From contig NC_016604.1 of assembly GCF_000230895.2 (NCBI RefSeq), positions 4,340,001-4,404,000 on the forward strand: 64,000 bases of DNA. The letters are read 5' to 3'. The translations under genes were made by a program, and so were the position numbers. The stretch is from Mycolicibacterium rhodesiae NBB3. Its GTDB lineage: Bacteria; Actinomycetota; Actinomycetes; Mycobacteriales; Mycobacteriaceae. Position 1 is the first letter of the stretch. Every line of letters starts with the position of its first letter. This document shows, piece by piece, positions 9,767 to 18,196 of this stretch. The notes below the pieces were generated by a model. That model was not told the origin of the DNA. It saw only the letters and a program-made list of their open reading frames with translations, and searched no databases.

Positions 9767-10909
9767 GTGGCACGCGATTACTACGGGCTGCTCGGCGTGA
9801 GCAAAGGCGCGAGTGATACGGAGATCAAGCGCGCGTACCGGAAACTGGCCAGGGAGTTGCACCCCGACGTCAACCCGGACGAGGAGGCGCAGGCGCGGTT
9901 CAAGGAGATCAGCGCCGCCTATGAGGTGCTGAGCGATCCGGAGAAGCGCCGCATTGTCGACCTGGGCGGCGATCCGCTGGAATCCGCCGCCGCTGCGGGC
10001 AACGGGTTCGGCGGATTCGGTGGACTCGGCGACGTCTTCGAGGCGTTCTTCGGCGGCGGCACCTCCACGCGCGGGCCGGTCGGCCGGGTGCGGCCCGGCT
10101 CGGATTCGCTGCTGCGGATGCGGCTGGACCTCTCGGAGTGCGCGACCGGCGTGACCAAACAGGTCACCGTCGACACCGCCGTGCTGTGTGATCTGTGTCA
10201 GGGCAAGGGCACCCACGGCAAGTCCGTCCCCGTCACGTGTGACACCTGCCATGGACAGGGCGAGGTGCAGACCGTTCAACGCTCGCTGCTGGGCCAGGTG
10301 ATGACGTCACGGCCCTGCCCGGTGTGCGGCGGTGTCGGTGAGGTCATTCCCGATCCGTGTCATCGGTGCGGCGGCGACGGCCGGGTGCGCGCGCGCCGCG
10401 AGATCAGCGTCAAGATCCCCGCGGGCGTCGGCGACGGGATGCGCGTACGGCTCGCCGCGCAGGGCGAGGTCGGGCCGGGCGGTGGCCCGGCGGGCGACCT
10501 GTACGTCGAAGTGCACGAGAAGGCGCACGACATCTTCGTCCGCGACGGCGACGATCTGCACTGCACGATCTCGGTGCCGATGGTCGACGCGGCGCTGGGC
10601 ACCACCGTCAGCGTCGACGCGATCCTCGACGGGCCGACCGACATCACGATCGCGGCGGGAACCCAACCGGGACAGGTCACGACGCTGCGCGGACACGGGA
10701 TGCCGCATCTGCGCTCCGGCGTGCGCGGAGACCTGCACGCCCACATCGATGTCGTGGTGCCCTCGCGGTTGGACCACGAGGACATCGAGTTGTTGCGCAA
10801 GCTGAAGGAGAAGCGCAGCCGGGACACCGCAGAGGTCCGGACCGCGCGCGCCAACGCCGCCGGCGGTGGACTCTTCAGCCGGCTGCGCGAGACGTTCAGC
10901 GGTCGCTGA
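9767..10909 (+). CDS. dnaJ2: DnaJ2, type I J-domain co-chaperone
   Basis: A 380-residue DnaJ that stimulates the ATPase of DnaK. The J domain (residues 1-70) has the HPD motif in ARELHPDVNPDEEA. A Gly/Phe stretch is followed by four CxxCxGxG-type zinc motifs (CDLCQGKG, CDTCHGQG, CPVCGGVG, CHRCGGDG, about residues 140-205) and the C-terminal substrate domains. It is the HrcA-linked second DnaJ of mycobacteria, not the dnaK-operon copy. The start is GTG. Confidence 0.95.
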   Translation: MARDYYGLLGVSKGASDTEIKRAYRKLARELHPDVNPDEEAQARFKEISAAYEVLSDPEKRRIVDLGGDPLESAAAAGNGFGGFGGLGDVFEAFFGGGTSTRGPVGRVRPGSDSLLRMRLDLSECATGVTKQVTVDTAVLCDLCQGKGTHGKSVPVTCDTCHGQGEVQTVQRSLLGQVMTSRPCPVCGGVGEVIPDPCHRCGGDGRVRARREISVKIPAGVGDGMRVRLAAQGEVGPGGGPAGDLYVEVHEKAHDIFVRDGDDLHCTISVPMVDAALGTTVSVDAILDGPTDITIAAGTQPGQVTTLRGHGMPHLRSGVRGDLHAHIDVVVPSRLDHEDIELLRKLKEKRSRDTAEVRTARANAAGGGLFSRLRETFSGR

Positions 10910-10915
10910 GAGCCC

Positions 10916-11668
10916 GTGACGCAAGCGCTCTTCTATGTCGACGCGCTGCCCTCAGTAGGTGAGCTGGCCGTGGTGGAGGGCGACGAAGGCTTCCACGCGG
11001 CGAACGTGCGACGGATTCGGGCCGGCGAGAAACTCGACCTCAGCGACGGTGCGGGCACTATCGCCCGCTGCGTCATCGAAGACGTCGGCAAGGGCAGGCT
11101 GACGGCGCGGGTGATCGACCTTCGCGCTGTCGCGATTCGGCGGCCGCGGATCACCGTCGTCCAGGCCCTGCCCAAGTCGGACCGTTCCGAACTGGCCATC
11201 GAGTTGGCGACCGAGGCCGGTGCCGACGCATTCGTCGCCTGGCAGGCGTCGCGCAGCGTCGCGCGCTGGGACGGACAACACCGCGTCGACAAGGGCCTTC
11301 GCCGATGGCGGGCCGTCGCCCGATCGGCCGCGCGGCAGTCGCGCCGCGCGCACATACCCGAGGTCAGCGGGGTGGTGTCCACGACCGAACTGGTGGAGCG
11401 GGTACGCGACATCGAGTCGACTCCGGTCCTCGTTTTGCACGAGTCGGCGACGCAGCCGATCGCCGAGGTGCCTGTCGCAGAAGCTGATTCACTGCTCCTC
11501 GTCATCGGTCCGGAGGGCGGCATCGCCGACGACGAGGTCGCCGCACTGTCGACGGCGGGCGCCGCGGTCGTGCGACTCGGGCCAACGGTGTTGCGTACCT
11601 CGACGGCGGCGGCGGTCGCCTTGGGAGCCCTCGGTGTGCTCACGAACCGATGGGCCGCCCACACGTAG
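10916..11668 (+). CDS. rsmE: RsmE, 16S rRNA m3U1498 methyltransferase
   Basis: A 250-residue SPOUT-class methyltransferase that N3-methylates U1498 of 16S rRNA. It has an N-terminal PUA-like region and a C-terminal knot with LLLVIGPEGGIADDEV and RLGPTVLRTSTA. It starts with GTG 6 bp after dnaJ2 and is probably co-transcribed with it. Confidence 0.92.
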   Translation: MTQALFYVDALPSVGELAVVEGDEGFHAANVRRIRAGEKLDLSDGAGTIARCVIEDVGKGRLTARVIDLRAVAIRRPRITVVQALPKSDRSELAIELATEAGADAFVAWQASRSVARWDGQHRVDKGLRRWRAVARSAARQSRRAHIPEVSGVVSTTELVERVRDIESTPVLVLHESATQPIAEVPVAEADSLLLVIGPEGGIADDEVAALSTAGAAVVRLGPTVLRTSTAAAVALGALGVLTNRWAAHT

Positions 11669-11686
11669 GGAGAGCCCGCGGCTAAG

Positions 11687-11710
11687 TCAGGTTAGGCTAA
11701 ATTAACCTAC
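11687..11710 (+). promoter_or_regulatory. Overlapping IdeR boxes upstream of mbtT-mbtC-mbtD
   Basis: Positions 11687-11705 (TCAGGTTAGGCTAAATTAA) match the IdeR consensus at 16 of 19 positions. A second register, 11692-11710, matches at 14 of 19. The site ends two bases before the GTG of the thioesterase gene, so IdeR would cover the start of this operon. It provides separate iron control for the mbtC-mbtD half of the pathway. Confidence 0.85.
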
Positions 11711-11711
11711 C

Positions 11712-12449
11712 GTGCCGAGCCATGCTGTCGCTCCGGAGTGGATGCGGAAATTCCACAATCGGGAGTCGAGCGATCGTCCAACGCTGCTGTTGTTCCCGCA
11801 TGCGGGTGCCGGGGCCTCCTGGTACCGGCAGTTTTCCAAGGTCTTGAGCGACGACTTCGAGGTCATCGCCTTCCAATATCCGGGCCGACAGGACCGTGCG
11901 GGCGAACCGCCGTTGGCGACGCTCGAGGACATCGCTGCGGGCGCCTTCGCCGAGTTCGTCGCCTCGGAGGCCAACAACGGGAGTCCGATCACCACGCTCG
12001 GTCACAGCATGGGGGCGCTCGTCTCGTTCGAATTCGCCAGGCTCGCCGAGGCGGCGGGAGTGAAGGTGCGACAGCTCACCGTCCTGGCGGCCGTCGCCCC
12101 GCACCGGGTCGCCGGTAAACCGCCCGCGCCGAAGGACGACCAGGGTCTGCTCGCCCACCTGCGGTGGCTCGGCGGCACCAATGCCGACGTGATCGCCGAC
12201 CCCGAACTCGTCACGATGACGTTCCCCGTCGTCAAGGCCGATCACCGTGCCGCGCAGACGTATTCGTGTGAGCCGAGCGCGCGGATCGCTGCCCGGATCC
12301 AGGTGATCGGCGGTGATCAGGACCCCATCGTGTCGATGGCGGATCTGCACGGGTGGCGCGAGCACAGCGACGATGTGGACGTCATGATTTTCGAGGGTGG
12401 CCACTTCTTCCTTCTCGATCATGTCGCCGCGATCAGAGAACTGTTGTGA
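11712..12449 (+). CDS. mbtT: Type II thioesterase of the mycobactin cluster (MbtT-like)
   Basis: A 245-residue alpha/beta-hydrolase of the GrsT/type II thioesterase family. It has the nucleophile motif GHSMGA (Ser 99) and a C-terminal GGHFF (His 231), and it begins with the typical LLLFPHAGAGASWYRQF. Such enzymes clear stalled or mis-primed acyl groups from carrier domains of NRPS and PKS lines. The GTG start lies directly behind the IdeR box, and the gene overlaps mbtC by 4 bp (GTGA), so its role in mycobactin synthesis is well supported by context. The symbol is given by function and position. Confidence 0.85.
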   Translation: MPSHAVAPEWMRKFHNRESSDRPTLLLFPHAGAGASWYRQFSKVLSDDFEVIAFQYPGRQDRAGEPPLATLEDIAAGAFAEFVASEANNGSPITTLGHSMGALVSFEFARLAEAAGVKVRQLTVLAAVAPHRVAGKPPAPKDDQGLLAHLRWLGGTNADVIADPELVTMTFPVVKADHRAAQTYSCEPSARIAARIQVIGGDQDPIVSMADLHGWREHSDDVDVMIFEGGHFFLLDHVAAIRELL

Positions 12450-13753
12450 ACGACGCCGATCCGATCGTCGTATCGGGGATGTCGCTGGAGGCGCCCGGTG
12501 GTGTGCGCGCCCCGTCGGAGTACTGGAGGGCGCTGAGCGAGTCACGCGAGCTGATCGGGCGGCTTCCTCGCGATCGCGGATGGCCGGTGGATGACATGCT
12601 GTCGCTGTCCCGGCTCGAAGGCTGGGCCAACGCATGCGATGCCGGCGGGTTTCTCGACGACCCCGGCGCATTCGATCCGGTCTTCTTCAACATCAGCGCA
12701 CGCGAGGCGACCGTCACCAGTCCGCAGATACGCCTCGCCATGCTCCTGGCGTGGAAAGCGTTGGAGAACAACGGAATCAACCCGGATGCACTCGACGAGG
12801 AGGAGGCGGGCTGCTTCGTCGGGGCGTACCCCACGGAATACGGGCCCGCCGGGGGACAGGCCGACGAGTACTCCGGCTACCGCACCGTCGGCCGCATCAC
12901 CGAAGGCATCGCAGGCCGCGTCTCACACAGCCTCGGCTTGGCCGGTCCATGCGCGACCGTGAACACCGGCTGTGCCTCGTCGTTGACCGCGCTGCACCTG
13001 GCCGCGTCCTCGGTGCGTAACGGCGAATGCGACTGGGCGCTGGCCGGTGGTGTGTGCGTCATGGGGTCGCCGGCCATCATCTACGACTTCGCCAGGCAGA
13101 ACGAACTGGCCACCGACGGACACTGCCGCGTCTACGCCGACGACTCCAGCGGAACACTGTGGGCCGAGGGCGGCGGGTTCGTGGTCATCGAGACCGAGTC
13201 CCGCGCAAAACGCCTCGGCCACCGGGTTTTCGGCCGCATCCTGGCCAGCCACTACAACCACAACGGCAAGGGGAAACCGATCCTGACGCCCCGTTCGGAG
13301 GCGCAGGAGAAGCTGATCCGCCGGGTCATCGCCTCCTCGGGTATCGACGCTGCGGATGTGGGCATGATCGAGGGGCACGGCACCGCGACCAGGGCCGGGG
13401 ACCGGGCCGAGCTCACCGCGCTGCTGAACACGTACGGCGCAGCCGGATCCGCCGCCTACGTGGGGTCGGCGAAGTCGAACATCGGCCACGCGCAGGCGGC
13501 GGGCGGAATGCTGGGCTTGATCAAGGTACTGCTCGCCGGTTGGCACGGTCATGTCCCGGCGTCGCTGTTCACCGATAACCCCACCAGACTCATCGATTGG
13601 GACTCAACGGGTCTGCGGTTGGCCACCAAGCTGCATCCGTGGGGACCGAAACGCGGAAGCCGGTACGGCGCGGTGTCGTCGTACGGGGCGGACGGGGTCA
13701 ATGCGCACACCATCATCGGCATGCCGGTCGGAGAGGAACACGACGATTTCTGA
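12446..13753 (+). CDS. mbtC: MbtC, ketosynthase of mycobactin synthesis
   Basis: A stand-alone beta-ketoacyl synthase of 435 residues. The catalytic triad is visible: Cys 176 in NTGCASSL, His 311 in EGHGTATRAGD and His 348 in KSNIGHAQAAGG. With MbtD it extends and processes the short hydroxyacyl unit of mycobactin. The GTG at 12446 overlaps the thioesterase stop. The open frame reaches further upstream but lies inside the thioesterase gene. The MbtC start used here gives the family's usual N-terminus (DPIVVSGMSLEAPGG). Confidence 0.93.
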   Translation: MNDADPIVVSGMSLEAPGGVRAPSEYWRALSESRELIGRLPRDRGWPVDDMLSLSRLEGWANACDAGGFLDDPGAFDPVFFNISAREATVTSPQIRLAMLLAWKALENNGINPDALDEEEAGCFVGAYPTEYGPAGGQADEYSGYRTVGRITEGIAGRVSHSLGLAGPCATVNTGCASSLTALHLAASSVRNGECDWALAGGVCVMGSPAIIYDFARQNELATDGHCRVYADDSSGTLWAEGGGFVVIETESRAKRLGHRVFGRILASHYNHNGKGKPILTPRSEAQEKLIRRVIASSGIDAADVGMIEGHGTATRAGDRAELTALLNTYGAAGSAAYVGSAKSNIGHAQAAGGMLGLIKVLLAGWHGHVPASLFTDNPTRLIDWDSTGLRLATKLHPWGPKRGSRYGAVSSYGADGVNAHTIIGMPVGEEHDDF

Positions 13754-16700
13754 GTACCGGCTGCCCGACGGAACGATTCCCGTACTGCTCTCGGCGGACA
13801 CCCCGAGCCTGCTGCGGTCCGAAGCCGCCGCACTCCTGGACTACCTCCGCAATCACCCGACCGTGCCCCCGGAACGCTTGGCCGACATGCTGTTTCGGAC
13901 CCGTGCCGCGCGGCGGTACCGGGTGCTGTCGATGGTCGCGGAGCGCGCCGTCCTCGAGGAGTCGCTGCGGTGTGTCGTCGACGGCGGCGAGCACAGCGCG
14001 CTGGTCCGTGGGGACAATTCCGCGGCGGCACACCGGCTCGCGTTCGTCCTGCCCGGCCAAGGCGGGCAGCGGCCGGGCATGGGCAGCGTGTTCTACGAAT
14101 CGTCTCCGGCGTTTCGCGCTGAGATCGACCGCTGCCACAACCTGTTCGGCGAACTGTTCGGGGAATCGCCCCTGGGTTACCTGCTGGGCTCCGTTGTCGG
14201 CGACGCCACCACAGTGGTGCAGTCGGCGCTGTTCATGCAGATGGTTGCGCTCGGGGCGATGTGGCGTTCGGTCGGCGTCGACGCGGCTGCCGTCATCGGT
14301 CACAGCCAAGGTGAGATCGCGGGTGCCTACCTGGCGGGAAAGATGACCCTCGAGGATGCGGTGCTGATCGTGGGCACACGGGCGCGAGCGGCCGAGAACA
14401 TCTCGTCGGACGACTACGCAATGGCGGTGGTGGCCGCCGACCGCGACGAGTGTGAGAGCGTGCTGGCCCGCCAGTGCGGATGGGCGCAGGTGTCGGTGAT
14501 CAATTCGCCACGGCTGGTGGGTATTTCCGGAGACCGTGACACCGTTGCGGCAACCGTGGACGCATTGGCGGCGAACGGCCGATTCACCCGGGTGATCCCG
14601 GTTCGCTACCCGGCGCACACCAGCATCGTCAATCAGTTCCGCGACGAGATCGAAGCGGCGGTTCGCGATCGGGTGCGTAACCAGCGTTTCCTGGACAGCG
14701 ACATCGACTTCATCGGGTCGACTCTCGGCGAGAGCGTCACACCCGCCATCGGTCTCGCCGAGTACTGGTTCTGGAATCTGCGCAACACCGTCCGATTCGA
14801 CCGCGCGGTCGCCGCGGCCGTGGCCGACCAGGCCGATACCTTCGTCGAGCTCGCCGAGCATCCGACGCTGCAATACGCGCTACAGGAGAACCTCGATGTT
14901 CTGGCCGCTCAGTCCGCAACCGTTGTCGGCACCTCCGACAAGAACGCGAGCGACCTGTCGGTGTTCACCCGCAACCTCGGGGTGATCGCGGTCAACGACA
15001 TCGGTTACCGGTGGGACGCGCTGCGCACGGAAAACGATGGGCCCGTGACGCTTCCGCTGCTGGACTTCCCCAACACGCAGTTCAACGAATCATCGCTGTG
15101 GTTGCCCTACGAGGGGTGCACCGCACCACTCGCGCCGGCGCACGCGGCGGAGCTGGAGCGCGACGCGCCACGTCCGCAGGTCATCGTCGAGGAGTGGACC
15201 GCGCTGACGCGGCGGTCGATGGCGCCGCCGCGCCGCCTCGGCATCATCGATCTCACCGGCGGCGACCTCGCGCCCGCCTTGTGTGCACATGCCGAGACCC
15301 AGGAACTGTCGGCACGACTGATCGCCGAACACGCGGCCGCCGACGACATCGAATCCCTCGTCGTCCTGCTGCCCGCACTCGGCGCGATGAGCCAGGCCGA
15401 CGCCGCCCAACACGTCACCCGGTTCTTCACCGACCGGACGTGGTGGTTCGAGTCCCCGGTGAAGGACTACTGGCTGATCACCGTCGGCGGAGAGGCAGTG
15501 GTCGCGGCCGATGGACCTCCGCACCCGGTACCCGCCGCGATCAGTGCCGGATTCCGTTGCCTTGGAGGCGAATACCCGGACACCGCCTTCCGCCATCTCG
15601 ACCTCTCGTCCGACATTGCGCGTCCCGAATCGGCAGCGGCGATCATCGCGGCACTGCACACCGCCGACGAACCGGAACTGGCACTGCGCCGCGACGGGTT
15701 GTACGCGAAACGTCTCATCGACACCGATCCGAATGCCGCCGCATCGCCGCTGACGGACCGGCATGTCCTGATCACAGGGGGTACCGGCAACGTCGGGATG
15801 GAGTTCTGCGAACACGCCGCGAGCGGCGGCGCGCGTCGAATCACCCTGGTGAACCGCTCGGGGGAGACAGCCGACATCGCGCGGCGGTTGCGCGCCGTCA
15901 AGACCCGTGGCGCGGCCGATATCGGGGTCATCGCCTGCGATATCGCCGATCCGACAGCTGTGCGACGACTGGCCGACGACATCGGCGACGACCACGTCGA
16001 TCTCGTCATCCACGCGGCGCTCGACGGGGGCAGTGCGGCCGACATGCGACTCGCTGATCTGACCGAAGCGAAATTCGACGCCGCGTTGCGCGGCAAGGTC
16101 GTCGGCATCTCACATGTGCTGGACACCGTTACTCTCGCCGCCGACGCTCGGGTGCTCATGTGTTCGTCGACGGCGGCGGTGCTCGGGGGGCGGGGCAAGA
16201 TCATGTACGCCGCGGCGAATCGGATGCTCGACGCCCACGCAGCGGGGCTGCGCACCGACGGGCGTGACTGTGTGTCGGTGCAGTGGGGCCAGTGGGCCGT
16301 GTACCAGGGCCAGGACAGCGCCAACCTCGCCGAGGTCGGCTACCTCCCGATGCGCTCGCAGGACGCTATTGCGTTGGGCCTGGGCGGATTACCGGGAAAC
16401 GCCGCGGTTGCCGCGTTCGACTGGGACCGTGCCCGTGCGGTCCTTTCAGCGCTGGGATACGGACCGACGCTCTCGCAGCTGAAGTCCACAAGGGAAGAGG
16501 CGTCCGCTGTTCCGGCCGAGAGTGCCGATGAGGTGGACGTGCCGCGGCGGATGTTGCAACTGCTGGCCGAGGCGCTCGGCGCCGACGACCCGCAGGCGCT
16601 CGACAGCACCGTGCCCTTGGTGGCGCTTGGGCTGGACTCTCTGACCGCGTTGACCCTGCGTCGGCGGATCAAGACCGAATTCAGTTGTGAAGTAGTGGTT

Positions 16701-17846
16701 TCCGAGCTTCTCGGCGGCGCCACACTGGATGACGTCGTGCACACGGTGAACGCCGAAGCGGGCGGCCCGTCCCAACACCGCGCGAACGACCTGGACATGA
16801 GCCGGATCCCGTCCGCACGCAGCGATCTGGACCTGTTCGGATTGCACGCCATCTGGCGGGTACTGGAGCCGGTACTGGGTGACGGCGCCACCCACACCGC
16901 CGACGAGATCGCCGACCGCCTGCAGTTCGTCGAGCGGCACCGCTGGGTGCTGCGGCAATGGCTGCACGAGTTGACGACCCGCGGGTTCCTGCATCGCGAC
17001 AGCGGTTACCGCCGGGCGGCCGACGTGCCGTCGCCGATCCGGTCCGGCCTCGTCGACGTCTGCTCCGACCTTGGTTATCTCCCACTGTTCGGGAAGTTCC
17101 TCGACGACTGCAACCGACACCTCGCCGACCTCGTCGCCGACCGCATCAGCGTTCAGGAGCTGCTGTTCCCCAACGGCTCGACGGCCACCGCCGACGCGTT
17201 CTACCGGGACAACGCCATCAGCCGCTATCTCAACCTCGGCGCACGGACGGCCGTCGCCGACGCCGTCCGTCGCATTGCGGCCGACAGATCACCGGTTCGC
17301 ATCCTGGAACTGGGGGCCGGCGTCGGCGGCATGACCAACGACGTCGTCGCGGGACTCGACGGCCTTCCCGTCGACTACCACTTCACCGATGTCTCGACGT
17401 TCTTTCTCAACGCCGCGCAGAGGCGTTTCGCCGACAAGCCCTGGATGCGGTTCGGCATGGTCGACCTGAACGCCGATCTGCGCCGTCAACCGCCATGCGA
17501 CATCGTCGTGGCCTCCAACGTCGTGCACAACGCGCTCGATGTCGGGCGGACGCTGGGGGAGATCCACGACCTGCTGCGTCCCGGCGGCGCGGTCATCTTC
17601 ATCGAGGTGTGCCAGGCGCACTGTTCCTTCATGACCTCGGTGTACTTCCTGATGTCGCCGCCTCCGGGCCGGTCCCAGGTCGGTCTGACGGATGTCCGGG
17701 CGGGAACCGACAGGATCTTCCTGACCCAGGACGAATGGCATGACCAGCTCGCCGCGAACGGACTCACCCCGGCGAAGACGCTGCCGACCGCCGATCACCC
17801 CCTGTCGCGGCTCGACCAGTACGTTTTCGTCGCCGAGCGTGGCTAG
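13701..17846 (+). CDS. mbtD: MbtD, polyketide synthase AT-KR-ACP with extra C-terminal methyltransferase
   Basis: A modular synthase of 1381 residues from this start. It has an acyltransferase (GHSQGE at 200-205, YPAH at 303-306), a ketoreductase (GGTGNVG near 693, later SSTAAVLGGRGK and YAAANRM), an acyl carrier domain (GLDSL, Ser 980), and then about 380 residues with a helical segment and a SAM methyltransferase fold (ILELGAGVGG at 1201-1210). M. tuberculosis MbtD is about 1000 residues and ends after the carrier domain, so the last part is extra. The best family-matching start is an ATT at 13746, five codons before LPDG and behind GGAGAGG at 13730-13736. The ATG at 13701 is the nearest canonical start and is used here; it overlaps mbtC by 53 bp. 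Confidence 0.9.
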   Translation: MRTPSSACRSERNTTISEYRLPDGTIPVLLSADTPSLLRSEAAALLDYLRNHPTVPPERLADMLFRTRAARRYRVLSMVAERAVLEESLRCVVDGGEHSALVRGDNSAAAHRLAFVLPGQGGQRPGMGSVFYESSPAFRAEIDRCHNLFGELFGESPLGYLLGSVVGDATTVVQSALFMQMVALGAMWRSVGVDAAAVIGHSQGEIAGAYLAGKMTLEDAVLIVGTRARAAENISSDDYAMAVVAADRDECESVLARQCGWAQVSVINSPRLVGISGDRDTVAATVDALAANGRFTRVIPVRYPAHTSIVNQFRDEIEAAVRDRVRNQRFLDSDIDFIGSTLGESVTPAIGLAEYWFWNLRNTVRFDRAVAAAVADQADTFVELAEHPTLQYALQENLDVLAAQSATVVGTSDKNASDLSVFTRNLGVIAVNDIGYRWDALRTENDGPVTLPLLDFPNTQFNESSLWLPYEGCTAPLAPAHAAELERDAPRPQVIVEEWTALTRRSMAPPRRLGIIDLTGGDLAPALCAHAETQELSARLIAEHAAADDIESLVVLLPALGAMSQADAAQHVTRFFTDRTWWFESPVKDYWLITVGGEAVVAADGPPHPVPAAISAGFRCLGGEYPDTAFRHLDLSSDIARPESAAAIIAALHTADEPELALRRDGLYAKRLIDTDPNAAASPLTDRHVLITGGTGNVGMEFCEHAASGGARRITLVNRSGETADIARRLRAVKTRGAADIGVIACDIADPTAVRRLADDIGDDHVDLVIHAALDGGSAADMRLADLTEAKFDAALRGKVVGISHVLDTVTLAADARVLMCSSTAAVLGGRGKIMYAAANRMLDAHAAGLRTDGRDCVSVQWGQWAVYQGQDSANLAEVGYLPMRSQDAIALGLGGLPGNAAVAAFDWDRARAVLSALGYGPTLSQLKSTREEASAVPAESADEVDVPRRMLQLLAEALGADDPQALDSTVPLVALGLDSLTALTLRRRIKTEFSCEVVVSELLGGATLDDVVHTVNAEAGGPSQHRANDLDMSRIPSARSDLDLFGLHAIWRVLEPVLGDGATHTADEIADRLQFVERHRWVLRQWLHELTTRGFLHRDSGYRRAADVPSPIRSGLVDVCSDLGYLPLFGKFLDDCNRHLADLVADRISVQELLFPNGSTATADAFYRDNAISRYLNLGARTAVADAVRRIAADRSPVRILELGAGVGGMTNDVVAGLDGLPVDYHFTDVSTFFLNAAQRRFADKPWMRFGMVDLNADLRRQPPCDIVVASNVVHNALDVGRTLGEIHDLLRPGGAVIFIEVCQAHCSFMTSVYFLMSPPPGRSQVGLTDVRAGTDRIFLTQDEWHDQLAANGLTPAKTLPTADHPLSRLDQYVFVAERG

Positions 17847-18099
17847 CCGGCCTGCGTCATTGATTGTTCCGGTGTGTATGCCGTGGACTCGCCAGCGGCG
17901 CCGTCAGATCACAATGTCGGCCTGAGAGCGTGGCCGTGCATATATAGCCGCGGCGGCGCTGTCAGCACGACATTGCGTCGGCGTCTGAGCAGCAGTTGAA
18001 ACCATTGCAATGCCGTTCGCGTGGACCGGACCAAGACCGCGGACGAAATCCTGCCCCACACCCGTAATCAACATTCAGAGGCGTGGCTAGCCGGCCTGC
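17837..18099 (+). repeat. 19-bp direct repeat bracketing about 225 bp of orphan DNA (mbtD-phoH gap)
   Basis: GCGTGGCTAGCCGGCCTGC occurs exactly at 17837-17855, where it spans the mbtD stop, and again at 18081-18099 before phoH. The sequences just after both copies also resemble each other weakly. The 17856-18080 stretch has no convincing gene. The gap (17847-18196) should also hold the phoH promoter. The repeat could be a duplication scar of the insertion that placed the mbt genes here, or a footprint of a lost element. Confidence 0.8.
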
Positions 18100-18196
18100 A
18101 CAGTTGACTGTTGGGCTGCATCGGTGCCCAGCGGTAAACTGGCCTGGAGTTGGTGAACAACCAGGCCAGACCCAGAAAGCAGGCAGAAAACCCCAC

